Origin: Cymbomonas tetramitiformis
Lineage: Eukaryota > Chlorophyta > Pyramimonadophyceae > Pyramimonadales > Pyramimonadaceae
Length of the DNA: 64,000 nucleotides
Reading direction: 5' to 3'
NCBI GenBank assembly: GCA_001247695.2
Contig: LGRX02034722.1
Coordinates: 1 to 64,000 of the forward strand
The notes beneath the pieces were generated by a model. It was not told where the DNA came from. It saw nothing but the letters and a program-made list of their open reading frames with translations, and ran no database searches. This document shows positions 24,130 to 35,998 of the stretch, one piece after another; the stretch's first letter is position 1; each line of letters begins with the position of its first letter. The position numbers and the translations under genes were made by a program.

Positions 24130-26329
24130 TGGGAAAGAGCAAAGCAATCATGGATCAGCACGAGTTCAAGGCTTGGTGCAAAGGCAACCAAAAGAAATTC
24201 ACCAAGGAAAGGTACGAAACGTACCTTAGCAAAGCCGCCGCAATGGCGTGTTTTTCAGATAGTGAGGACGAGGAGACGGAGGACGAGGAGGAATCCCCTC
24301 GAAAAAAACGGGGGAAGAAGGTGGCGAAGGGCGCCCGAAAAGGGAATCGGGATGAGCCGATCGCCCACACCTCCAAAATAAAAAGTAATTTAAAAACGTT
24401 GAACGTGAGGCGCGGCGAGAAGGCCGAACTTGGCGTGGCTGTGTTAAGCGGCGCTCAAGAGATGGAATTGGGCTCCGCCTGCGAAACGCGCAGGCTCATC
24501 TTCGGTAAGAAATGGCTAATTAATTAGCAACTTCCTTCCTTTTTTTTGTACTGCGTGGGTGCGCGTGTACCTTATGTGTCTTTGCAAGGTTGTGCGCTCT
24601 AAGTCCACGTGCACCCTACACACACCGGAGGGCGTAGGGCGTGTGCCTGCTGTGTACCCAGCGTGTACCTGCAGTCAGAGGTAGGTACATCCGCGTTGTT
24701 TTATTAACTAGTAAGCATCTTTCTTTCGCAGGCGATCTCATTAGCACTGGAAAGCTCGACCCCTGGAAGCCCATAAAATCCCAGCTTTCCGCAAAGGCCC
24801 TGTTCGTCGACGCATGTCGGAAGAAAATGCCGTTGACCGCGGCTCTCATTGGGGGGGGGCACGGCACCAAGCTCACCCAGATGACGTCCGCCCTCAAAAG
24901 GCGCACGCGTTGGGGGAGGTGGACCCGCAACAAACCCTCCAATCGGTGGAGGTGCCAAATCGCCCACCACCCCTTCTCCACGTGGAAGGTGGTGGTGGAG
25001 TGCGAGGGCAAGCACGGGCCCACCAACCCCGAGATCGTGGCGGCCCTGAAGGAGATGGGGAAGGAACCCCTCCCCGAGTACCCCTCCAAAGGTATTGCAT
25101 CCCATTTCTTGTTTTTTGCTTCTTTGTTTGCCGTATGCATATGCTACCTCTGTCGAGTAGTACAGTCTAGGTACACGTGTACCCGGTATATACCTGTTGT
25201 CAGAGGTAGCATTCAACCCGCTTGCCAACTGATTGCTTTTGTGTCTTGAGCAGAGCTGAAGTCCCTCATATTGAGGGACTTACTGGAGGGGCACGAGGAG
25301 GAGGAGGAGGAAGAGGAGGTTGACCCAGCCCGATCTTCAGGCAAGAAGAAGGGGGTCGAGGAGGGGAAGGGGAAGGGGACGGCGGTTGAGGGGGCGGACG
25401 AGGAGAGCGAGGAGGAGGAGGATGATGGTGAAGCTCAAGCTGAAGCTCAAGTAGCCAAAGATGCGTATGTCCAGCAGGATTTGGTCCCCTTGGAGATAGG
25501 GGACATCGTCTGCCTGATGGCATGCGGTGCACGGTGGGAGGTGGAGGCCGAGGAGAAGCGGTGGGAGGGGGGTGGTGTTGACATCGACGACACCGTTTGG
25601 TACTCCGAGGACAAGCCGCACGGCCCACTCCTCCACACCCCCCTGGTGACGGCCATGGTGCTTGACAACGAGAAAGGCACCAAGGTCAAGCATCTGGAGG
25701 CGGTGGTGGAGGGTGGCCTCCCCGATGGGTGGGTGTCCTTAAAGGTACATACCCAGTACACTTGTACCCCCTTCGTGTTACTTTGCAGTACAGGCTCGGT
25801 ACATGCGTACTATGTCTGACTTTTGCACTGTTTGTTTTACGCGTAGGTGTTGGAGGCCCATTGGACCTTGCTCGACCCGGACCTCCTCCCGCATGCGACC
25901 TCAGCCATGCAGGCTTTAGCTACGGAGACTGCTGAGAAGCTGGGGGTCACGGCAAAGGTCTCCGATCCTGAAGTGGTGAATGAGCTCCACAACGGCGTGG
26001 TGGCCGTGGGGGACATTTGTGTCCCCCAACAATTTTGTATCCACCGCTTCGTGGAGGACGAAACCACGAAAAAAAAGGACGTGGACCTTCCTTTTTATTT
26101 TTCTGGAGGCCCGAAGGAGTGGGTCAAAAAAGCCGAGAAGAATCGGGACAAGATGATCGGCATGAAAGCCGGTGAAGATGCTCCCGCCGTCGACGATGCT
26201 CCCGCCGTCGACGATGCTCCCGCCGTCGACGATGCTCCCGCCGTCTCCCGCATTTCGAAGGGCAAGAGGACCGCGGACAAGCTGCCAGAGGAGCAGCCGG
26301 CGAAAAAGAAAAGGGGATGTAGAAAATAG
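24130..26329 (+). CDS. Unrecognised four-exon nuclear-type protein (acidic/basic, possible transposon accessory)
   Basis: Four exons join in frame: 24130-24504, 24732-25091, 25254-25744 and 25847-26329 (stop), with introns of 227, 162 and 102 bp that all have GT-AG ends. The start at 24130 (MGKSKAIMDQHEFK) follows a change in composition. The product begins with a small helical stretch, an acidic serine patch (SDSEDEETEDEEE) and a basic patch (PRKKRGKKVAKGARKG). Exon 2 is Trp/Arg-rich with HHPFSTWKVVVECEGKHGP, possibly nucleic-acid binding. Exon 3 has a Glu run and then a region LEIGDIVCLMACGARWEV that might be a small beta-fold reader. The C-terminus has four copies of APAVDD (18-bp repeat at 26177-26250) and ends KKKRGCRK, nuclear-localisation-like. 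The family is not recognised. Each intron contains GGTAC..GTACC words. Confidence 0.65.
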
Positions 26330-26394
26330 AATAGAACATTGTAAATAGATATGTAAATAAACTAAGCTTGCTTTACTTACTGCTGTGCTGAAGT

Positions 26395-27420
26395 GCATGC
26401 CTGGTGCAAGTGCACCCACAATGTTTTCCCTTGTAGTGCATACTGGGTACATATGTACCCGATAAATACGCATACAAATGCATTATCTGGTGCATGCCTA
26501 GTGCATATGTACCTGGCCTGCGTACATGTATACCCGACATGTACTTCAATAACAGGTACATGCAGGGTACATGTGCACCATGGATGTTAATATCAATAAG
26601 TACATATGTCCCCGGCCTGCGTACATGCGTACCCAGGATGCACCTCAATCAAAGGTACATGCGGGGTACATGTGTACCGTGTATGTTAAACTCAATAGGT
26701 ACATATGTACCTGGCCTGCGTACATGTGTACCCGGCATGTACCTCAATTAAAGGTACATGCAGGGTATATGTGCACTAGTCATGTAATATCAATAAGTAC
26801 ATATGTACCTGGCCTGCGTACATGCGCACTTGGCATGTACCTCACTTAATTGAACATGCGGGGTACATATGCACCAATTATGTTAGTATTAATACGTACA
26901 TATGTACCTAACCCGCGTACATGCATACCCGGCATGTACCTGATGCGTGGGTACATGTTGGGTACGTAAGCACCAGGCATGTTTATATCAATAAGTACAT
27001 ATGTACCTGGGCCAAGTACATATGTACCCATCATGTACCCCGGGTGTCCCAACGGTAACATCCAACGGTAACATCCAACGGTAACATCCAACGGTAACCT
27101 GAGTACATATGCGGTACACATGTACCCGTAGATGCGTACACACCGGGTACATGCGCATGCGGCAAAAGGTACATACACGAACGCATGCACCCAGCATGTA
27201 CTCTGCCGTGGGTACATGCCGGGTACATATGCCGCGCCGCGAGCAAGTACACGTAGGTACAAGGTAGAGTACACGTGTACCCAGCATGTACCAGACCCCG
27301 TTTTTTACTGTTTTCGTACACGTTGGGTACACGCTGGGTACACGCTGGGTGCACGCTGGGTACACACTGGGTACACGTTGGGTACACGTCCCCGGTACAT
27401 GTCGGGTACATATGCACTGG
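26395..27420. repeat. Array of GTAC-centred palindromes (GGTACATRTGTACC family)
   Basis: At least eight blocks of about 95-100 bp, each with TACATATGTACCTGGCCTGC, a second GTACATG.GTACCC and GTACCTCAAT...GGTACATGC.GGGTA. They degenerate at both ends; near 27050 a 12-bp CAACGGTAACAT repeat is added, and near 27310-27400 a 13-bp TACACGCTGGGTA repeat. No convincing coding sense. Confidence 0.85.
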
Positions 27421-28610
27421 GGTTTCCAAAATTTGTAGGACCTTTAAAGGACACCATACCACACTACAGTGGTATTTTTATCACTTTTTATTGTATCTGA
27501 GGTCAGGTGATAAAGAATTAAGAGTGTTAAACTTTTTCGCGATCTCGAATTATTTAATTAAAGTTTTTTATTTTTTATTTAACACGATGTACAATCCCAC
27601 GAAGCAATTAATTTAAAAGATTATTTTATCATTTATCAAGCACATGAACGCCATTAAACAATATTTATTTTAAACATTTCCTTTCGTCGTATTATCAATC
27701 TCTACCGTTTACTGCGTGTATTCTTTTCAACGCAAAACTGGCTGTATGCCTACGTTTGATAGCTCAAAATGTAGCCCCATACACGCCCAAACTGGTTCGC
27801 TGGTTCGCTGGTTCGCTGGTTCGCTGAAATAATGCGGTGAGATGAAATAATGCGGTGAGATGCATCCGATATTATGATAAGCAAAATTACGGTTCTGTAT
27901 TCGTACAAATACTGTTATTCACAACATACAGTCAGCAGATAGTGAATTAATAATAACGAATGATCCGATCTGTGGCACAGTCGATAATGATATTCGCAGC
28001 AGATCATGAAATTAACTGCCGATAATCATATTCATGCAGCAGATCATGGTATTAACTGCTGTTTATTTCCACATAATCATATCCATAGCACATCATGTTA
28101 TTAACTTCAACATAACAAATCATCACTTTAAATATATCGTAGTACAATATGCATCGATACTCAATATTATTAGTGTACATACAGTACGCCCTACGTGAAC
28201 GAAAGGCGGGAACCGAGAGCCTCAGCAACGAGCTCTAGCTGCTTGCAGATAATGCACTTCCCTGCAAAGGCAGACATAATCAAAACAACGAAGTCAGCCT
28301 GTAACTCCGTATGCGTGGTGAGGGCGAAATATAACAGCACGGTGAGGCAAATTGTCAGTTTCCCCGTCGGACGGATGAGTCGAATTATTTATATTTTTTT
28401 CTTTAGCTTTATCACCTTCTTGGGAATCGTGGGGATTTAATAGTTTATACTTTATCATTATCTTTATCACCTTGGTGTCAGTCGTGGAAAATTAAATAAT
28501 TTATAATTTATCTTTACCTTTATACAGACGTCGGGGATGGAACATTATTTAATTTCCAACATTATTTTTAACCATGTGTTTTTTCCAGCTATAATAAATT
28601 AATTAAAAAA
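27421..28610. other. AT-rich spacer without a gene
   Basis: Low-GC sequence, sharply different from the GTAC array before it. It contains four CTGGTTCG units at about 27788-27824, a doubled GAAATAATGCGGTGAGATG near 27825, and repeated GCAGATCATG..ATTAAC words at 28000-28100. Confidence 0.6.
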
Positions 28611-29027
28611 GTGATAAAAATACTACTGTACGTTGATATAGTAATGCTGGAAGGGACCGAAAAAGGAAACAAGCAGCCTGGGTACAGACACCAAAAAGCA
28701 ATGGCAGATGCAGGTCACATACACCTGGTAGAGGTAACATACACAGTCGAAATGAGCTGGGAGGAAGCACTAAAGACAAAGTACACGAAATACACACCGC
28801 TGGTGAAGCTACTAGAATTATATGGGTACAAGGTAACGCTACATGTGATGGTATTCGGGAACACGGGCACGATATATGAGCACACGGAGAAAATACTAAC
28901 CAAACACCTAGGATTCGACAAACAGGAAGCCCTACACCTACTCAGGAAAATACACGACCTAGCTACAGGATACGCAGTAAGCCTTAACATACTATATAGG
29001 AAAAAAGTAGACAATGAACCGGACTAA
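28611..29027 (+). pseudogene. C-terminal tail of a LINE-type reverse transcriptase (fragment)
   Basis: The 138-residue open frame has the order K-KY-PLVKLLE..GY.VTLHVMVFG..GTIY....L...LG, followed by a helix, which resembles the conserved tail after the thumb in many non-LTR retrotransposon polymerases. The catalytic palm is absent upstream. Codon use is strikingly A-ending (ACA, CTA, GTA, ATA, GGA), unlike neighbouring genes, which suggests separate origin. Whether the piece is only a remnant or a co-opted small protein cannot be said. Confidence 0.45.
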
Positions 29028-29083
29028 GGAAAAAAGGGATAAGAGTCAAGGGGACTCACAAAAGCCCCACACCCCGTCCACGG

Positions 29084-29123
29084 GTGTCTCTTTTTCTTTT
29101 TCTTTTTCTTTTTCTTTTCTTTT
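29084..29123. repeat. (TTTTTC)n microsatellite at a duplication border
   Basis: About six CTTTTT units abut the truncated end of the segmental duplicate and may mark the breakpoint. Confidence 0.9.
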
Positions 29124-31010
29124 GGAGTAGATCTCCCCGGCCAAGCAGGCCACCGAATTCAGCACGGCGAAGGAGCTCATCACTGTGCCCAACGCCAGGC
29201 CAGCGAGCTCTGCTGCGGGCACGAAACCGGATGTGAATTCCAGCCGGGATGCTCCTGCAGGGAATTAGAGCAGGAGCCATCAGTGACGGCGCTTTCACTT
29301 AAAACAGCGACGGTTTACCACATCCCTGAATTGTTATATCATTGGAGGAAACACACCACATATTACGCGCAAATGATTGCCCCGAAGTGTGTGAGGAATC
29401 CTTTGATCCGGAGTATGGGTACATAGTGCCGACATTCTGTGGCTATCTGGTGCCAAAGGATTTCGGTCCAAGGCTAAGCCACACACAGTGCATCTGGGTG
29501 TCGGGCATGTAACAAGAACAAACAGTCAAACACACTGCTTTGCATCCCGTTGGTGTGCACTCACAAGCACATATCCACAAGACCCCCCAGCTCCGCGGGC
29601 GCGGTGCCCATCAGCTTGTTGGTATCAAGATGCCTGCGGCAAGCAACGACCATCCACCCTCCCTTTCAGCAGCCGTGTTTGTGACTGCTTCAGCATGCCT
29701 CACCTACCACTCACGGAAGGCCTTTCCTAAGGGAACCCATAATATAGTTCTATAAAATATAGGATCCTATAGAATTAGAGATAGGATCATGTAGGAATAG
29801 ATACATGAAGAGATAAGGTCCTTAGGATCTTAAATTGGGTATGATTGTCATTAGGCAATTGGTAGGGTGATCGCGCATGGGATGCCGACTTAGCCAAATA
29901 ATTCCCTACAACATGATGTTCATCTCGCTCACCCGATAATTTCTGACAAGAAACTACTAGGACAGCTAAGTTCCTACAGGATGCTAACTCCTGCTGCCGA
30001 TGGTCTGATGAGGGAGCTCTGACTGCTACTTGCACATCTATCTCTGCTTGAGGCTTGCACCATGCCACCTAACTAAGGACATTCACCATCACCCACTTTC
30101 AACGAGACTTGCAGCAGGAGCTCTCCCGCAGCCCCACACTGTGCTATGATAGTGAGTGAATCAACCGTGCCCCTATCGCCATACATCACTGCCCATTACT
30201 CACACAGCACCCTTAGGCGACTCGGCCAGGCAAGTGGTCATCGCCTAATCGTCGTCCATCCCCCCATCGTACACCCAAAAACCCTATAACATGCCCTCAT
30301 AACCCCGACATCCATGCATCCCATCTGCATATTAATTATAATGCACCGACTCAGCTCACTTCGCTTGACCTCGGATTGATTCCTCATCGACCGACATGCA
30401 GCCCTCCCTGGTAAAATGAGCCTAATCCCTTCTCCGCCGCAGGTGGGCGAGCACCGCGCGAGGCGGAGTGCCACCTCGCATTGCCTCCCACACTCAGAGG
30501 CCTCACTTCATGCAGGCACACCCACAGCTAGGCCACACATCAAGTTTTGAGCTCCGGCCACGATGCCACGATGCAAGCTCGTTGCCCTTTGCTTGTGTTG
30601 CGCGCCCATCCAGGTTGTTGCTTTGTTACGGGGGAAGGGGAGAGCAGTAATTTGCAGTGCAGGGGCCGCAACAAACGAACATGTGGCACTGGGATGCTTC
30701 GCTTACAGCTTTTCAACATCGAGCGCCCCAAGCTCCGTGGGCACCGTGCTTGTCAAGCTGTTGGAATTGGGAAACCTGGGGCACGCACACACAGCCCGCC
30801 CTCCCTCACCATGTCACCAACTCGCCCGTCCGCTCGGCACGAATTGCACGCTATCCCACATCTACGCTCCTCAGTTCAGACACATATGCAGGAAGGCCAC
30901 GCAAAGTGAGATCTTACATGTGAACTCTCTCCACGCACACGGAACCAGCAACCGAAGGTCATGGGCCAGCAGCACAAGGGCAATCAATGGATGGGCCAGC
31001 AGCACAAGGG
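29124..31010 (-). pseudogene. Truncated segmental duplicate of the LRR receptor-kinase locus
   Basis: 29124-29370 matches 37903-38150, and 29371 onward matches 40477-42180, almost base for base. The 2.3 kb between (transmembrane and juxtamembrane exons) is missing. The copy keeps the first part of the helical-bundle exon, cut by the (TTTTTC)n run, and one LRR exon (30707-30775) that has lost 3 bp and gained a Pro for Leu. It has no kinase. A 39-bp block (TGAGTGAATCAACCGTG) is single here but doubled in the full locus. It cannot encode a working receptor. Confidence 0.85.
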
Positions 31011-31700
31011 CAAGCAATGGATGGGCCCAGCCAAGGGCAATCAATGGATGGACCAACGGCGAGGCAATCAATGGATGGACCAACGGCAAGGGCAATCAAT
31101 GGATGGGCCAGCGACACAAGGGGCAATCAATGGATGGGCCAGCAGCACAAGGGCAATCAATGGATCGGCCAGCAGCACAAGGGCAATCAATGGATGGGCC
31201 AGCGGCACAAGGTCAATCAATGGACGGGCCAGCGACAAGGGGCAATCAATGGATGGACCAACGGCACGAGGGCAATCAATGGATGGGCCAGTGCACAAGG
31301 GCAATCAATGGATGGGCCAGCAGCAAAGGGCAATCAATGGATGGGCCAGCAGCACAAGGGCAATCAATGGATCGCCAGCAAAGCACGGGCAATCAATGGA
31401 TGGGCCGAAGCACAAGGGCAATCAATGGATGGGCACAAGCAATCAATGGATGGGCCAGCAGCACAAGGGCAATCAATGGATGGCGCAACACACAAGGGCA
31501 ATCAATGGATGGACCAACAGCATTTTAAGGGCAATCAATGGATAGGACAAGGGCAATCAATGGAAGCAATCAATGGATTTGGCCAACGCTAAGGGCAATC
31601 AATGGATGGCCAGCAGCACAAGGGCAATCAATCGATGGGCCAACAGCACAAGGGCAATCAATGGATGGGCCAACAGCACAAGGGCAATCAATGGATGCGA
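30961..31700. repeat. 30-bp tandem array (about 24 copies)
   Basis: Unit with CAATCAATGGATGGGCCAGC, length 30 with frequent indels of a few bases. The same array, shorter, follows the homologous sequence of the full locus at 42108-42455. Period 30 keeps all three + frames open for long stretches. Confidence 0.9.
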
Positions 31701-31726
31701 GTATCGTCGATGGGTGATAAAGGTAG

Positions 31727-32240
31727 TCTTCAGGGCCATGGGTTGGGATCGGTTGTGTGTCGTCTGAGGCGTGCGTTGTGGTATTCTATTGATAGAACAC
31801 ACAAAGCATGCCTCAGATAGACAATGGTTCGCATCGGGATATGCCGTGAAGACGCTTTATAGTCAGCCGCGGGCATACACGCTAATGTGGTGCACGGGCG
31901 CACCTCAAAGGTGGCGTGGTCTCCAGGGCCACGGGTTGAGATCGGCTGTGTGTTGTGGTATTTTATTGATAGGACACACAAGGCATGCTTCAGACAGGCA
32001 ATGGAACGTACGGGAGTATGCCGCGAATACGCTTTATAGTCAACCGCGGGCATACACGCTAAGGTGGTGCATGGCGCACCCCAAAGGTGATCTCCAGGGC
32101 AACGGGTGGAGATCGGTTGTGTGTCAGAGGCGTGCGTTGTGGTATTTTATTGATAGAACACACAAAGCATGCCTCAGATAGACAATGGACGCATCGGGAT
32201 ATGCCGTGAAGACGCTTTTATAGTCAGCCGCGGTGGGAGG
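31727..32240. repeat. Tandem repeat, 3 copies of about 170-193 bp
   Basis: Each copy contains GGTTGTGTGTC, TATTGATAG.ACACACAA.GC and GCCG.GAA.ACGCTTTATAGTC. Copies start near 31731, 31924 and 32095 and differ by internal deletions. Confidence 0.85.
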
Positions 32241-33967
32241 CAGCTGTAAACCTCCTCACTTAACAGCCACTGTAACTACTTACGTGATGGGACACATATA
32301 ACACAAGGTTCTATATTATGCTTTATAGGGTCATAGCGAGCTATGTCACCCTTAGGATATATGTCGACTTACTACAGATACTTGCAACAAAAATTAGGGT
32401 ATTTTTACATCATCAGCCATTGTTGTATTTTACTCTAGAAAACTCAATTGTTTCTTTGACCTTGGCCATTACTTATTCACTCAACTTCCTAAGTTAATCC
32501 TAGTCAGCATGGCCACGTCCCATATACCTATCAGATGCTTCTATTACATGATTGACTTTGCACATATCGCTATTTTACAGCGAGAGTTTTGTTTTTAAGA
32601 ACACACCTCCATTCACATCCATAACATTTATCCACCAGCGGTCTGTATGTGCGCATTATTATGATCCGCGCCGGGTCCATCCATGCAAGTGTGATCAGGG
32701 ATGCATCAATCGTCATTGCATTCCGCAGAGCAATGTATCAATCTATAACGAGAGTATAGTCGCGCATATGGCATGGCATGGCATGACATCGCATGCTGCA
32801 TCAAACCATCGATTATGCAGCACGATCATCATCCTAGCATTGCAGAGTGCGGCGCTTCAAATTATTTCGTCGCCTCGATGGTGTTTTGAGTTTTCAATTC
32901 TCTTGAGTTCTTCAATCAATACATACAACCCAGTATCATGCGCCTGTGCAAACGAGCAAGCTGAATCCAAAGCTCAGCTAAGGACAGCACAGATACAAAC
33001 CACTGACCTTTATGGACTGCTACCAGAACTCGGGGTTTCGTGTACAAAATGTAAATTATACAAGTACATAACTGAATGATAAACTGAGAGACGAAACTAA
33101 TAAAACCCAAACCCGCTCCGTCGGTCATAATACTGTACTACCACTACTACTATCACTGTCGGTCACTACGGTCTGTACGGACTACTACTAGGGCTGTAGT
33201 CAGGGACCTGCACCGAGAATGTCGGGAGGGCTACCTGATACAGACCTCAACAAAGGGTGCGCGCAACACGAAGGCCTTCGTAAATATAGGCTATTTACAC
33301 GTATTGCAATATGCTGCTAATCATCCCAGCTAAAGTTCTGGATGTGTCAAAGGCAAGTCGTTTCCGCCTCCGCTGGACACATGCACTAGCTAAGAGGTGG
33401 TCGTATGTAACCGGCTGTATTGCAGAATCAATGTTTACAGTAATCATAACTATCATCACAAGTCACAACCGCAAACTCAACAAGAAAGGGCATAAATAAC
33501 ATACATGATGGTACATTTTGAAGACTGGTTGCATACGCTTATTCGAACATATTTTTAAAAAACACACCATCCCATTTACGAGCTGCCGGACGCCGGAATG
33601 TAAGCGTACCATTGAAGTACGTGTTCGTCGACACCAGTTCTCATAATGCAACAAATAAGTCGACCCAGCTGGTGGCGCTTTTGAAATTGTTCAAAACAAG
33701 CAAAGTATCATCAATTAATTCTTTCGCGGCTAGATGTCACTACATGGCCACAATCCCGACACCGTCTCCAGGCCCATGGGCAAATTTTGTTGACGTAGTC
33801 GATAATCAATGATGTGTGCACTCGTCATCCAATTAGCATCGCATGCTATCACGGGAAGTAAGCATTTTGCTTGAGTGCATAATATATTAGCAAGCGGAGT
33901 GGACGGCATGCATATAATACAGATGCCAGGGTGCAACTGGCCCTTAAATTTCAGGTTGACGAGAAGA
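32241..33967. other. Spacer without a recognisable gene
   Basis: AT-rich, with only short open frames lacking recognisable domains. It lies 3' of the receptor-kinase stop codon and would hold its 3' UTR and polyadenylation signal. Confidence 0.6.
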
Positions 33968-35998
33968 CTATTGTTGCTGGGGTTGACAATTGGCACTGTC
34001 ATACCAATCAATTGCTTTGCGGCTCATCAAAGTATGGTCACGGTTTGGGACTTCATCAACCGAGGAGATGCAACACATATCAACCAGTTGTTGGAGTTGT
34101 TGCTGCACTTCAGCGAAAGTTGGTCTTTTGACCGGATCATGAGCCCAACACGTTTGCATCAGCTTCACATATCCTGGTAGCACTCCTGGGGGTATACGGG
34201 GGCGTTCTGTCCTATCAGCCACCAGTTGTACGACGCGCACGTCAGGCACTCCTTCAAAAGGATATCTGCGTGCAACAAGCTCGTACCTGCCAACACCAAA
34301 TGAGTTATACCGCCCTCGTCAGCTTCAAACATGCACTCGGAGATGCTTATTCTAAACTGACCCTACATCCTATTGGATGACGCCAATGAAATAAAGATTC
34401 TAAATGGATGACTTTGATAAAAAATGGTGAGGATAGACAAGGCCAAGCTAGGAACGCTATCAAGAGCTGGATGTGCCGTCACCGCATCATACAAATCGGT
34501 ATCTTCATGAATTCTTTGAGCTTTTACGAAAGGTCATCATCATGTGAGGCGCACCCAGGATCATTTCAATGCCGCATCAATGGGAATCTAAACGCCAAGA
34601 TGATTCGCAACAAGCTAGCTTTCTACTGTGAAAATGACATCTAAATGGGTTTAGGGTTGGGTTGTTACATAAGCATTGCAAAAGCATACACATCAGACTG
34701 TTTGGTGGCCCCAACATTTTGTTCCAATAATTCTGGGGCTTTCCAGTTGAGCGTGCCTCCGCCGTGCTTTTGGGTCGCCATCGAAGCCATGGTGGATCCA
34801 GCAACGGTGCTCTGCACGTCCATCTTCACTGTGGAAAGCCCAAAGTCGCACAACACCAGCTTGGGCAGCACTCCTTGCCTCCACGTGACCGCCAGCAGCA
34901 CGTTCCGGCTCTTCAGATCGCCGTGCACCACGGGATGAGGACCATTATGCAGGTGTGTCATGGCAGTGGCCAGGCTGAGTGCCATGTGAAGATACATTTC
35001 TTTTGTCACCTCTACTCTCTCATCGCGCAGGAAGTCATCCAGTGCACCTCCGGAGTAGAATGGAAGGACAATCCCGTAGTGCGGCGCCTGTAGGGTCTCG
35101 CCATACAGTGAACACACCAGTGGGCTGCGCATCAGACTCATGATGTAAGCTTCCTTGTACAGCTCCTTCACCTGCACACCAAACCATTTGTAGCCATCAG
35201 CGCCACAGCCATGGCCATACCAGATGCCGACGCTCACCCGGATTAGATTCACGGGGAAATGTTCAAAGCCACAGTGCGCACATGCCATATTAAATACACG
35301 ACACCTCATCAAAAGGCGAGTGAGGCGCGCCCAAGGGCGAAGCTCTGGACAGACACATACTGCGTGTGCAGGCAAGGTTGATCGCACATCGCCGTCAGAT
35401 GAGCAGGAGATCGGATGCAGCGCATTGAACTGGGAAAGACTTAATGTCAAAGAGGCTAATTCGGTCGAATAACAACCGCCAATATAGTTATTATACATGA
35501 ACGAACCTGTCTCTCCGTACTTCTTTTGTTGCTGGAGTCAATCATGATTTGCTTGTAAGCCACTTCCGTCCCTTGCCAAGTGCCACGATACACGGTCCCA
35601 AAGCCACCGGCGCCCACCTCCTCCATGATGCGGAGGTCGGTGTAGGGGATGCTCAGGTGCGGCATCTTCTCCCGGAGGAACTGCCCCTTCGACGAGGTTC
35701 TTCCAAGCCCCTTCTTACTGGCGCCACCAGCGTTGCTGTCATACCGCAACATTTCCTCGATCTTGCTCATCTGTTGCCTAATGTCGTCTAGGCTGGTAGT
35801 GTGCAGATCCAGTTTGCCCTCGATGTGGTCCAGTTTAACTTCCAGCTTCTCAAAGCCTTTTTCTAAGCTGGCGGCGGTCACTCCATGCGCCTCCAGTCCC
35901 GATTTCACCTCATCCACGCTGAGTTGGACCCTTGCCAGAGATGAAGCTAATGCACCTTGGGACTCCGCCACTGATGCAATTGCTGCCGGTATTGCCTG
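33968..35998 (-). other. Coiled coil and complete TKL kinase exons
   Basis: 35998-35720 encodes heptads (LEKGFEKLEVKLDHIEGKLD). The kinase starts at 35640 (IMEEVGAGGFGTVYRG). Introns 35172-35506 and 34287-34668 have GT-AG ends, and joining preserves TERQ/VKELY and FAML/MYELVARR. Catalytic loop HGDLKSRN, DFGLS, GTLNWKAPE and the C-lobe CW..DP..RPTF are all present. Confidence 0.85.

Noticed and set aside
26395..27420. Many short Tyr/Val/Cys/Thr-rich frames on both strands
   Set aside because: Translation of GTAC palindromes, which read similarly in both directions.
26395..27420. CRISPR-like array
   Set aside because: Repeats are palindromic and degenerate, spacers are themselves repetitive, there are no cas genes and the DNA is eukaryotic.
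27458..27480. CACTACAGTGG as a CACTA-element terminus
   Set aside because: No matching inverted copy and no target duplication were found at a sensible distance.
30961..31592. Gln/Trp/Met-rich repeat proteins
   Set aside because: All three frames of the 30-bp array are open; no start context or homology.
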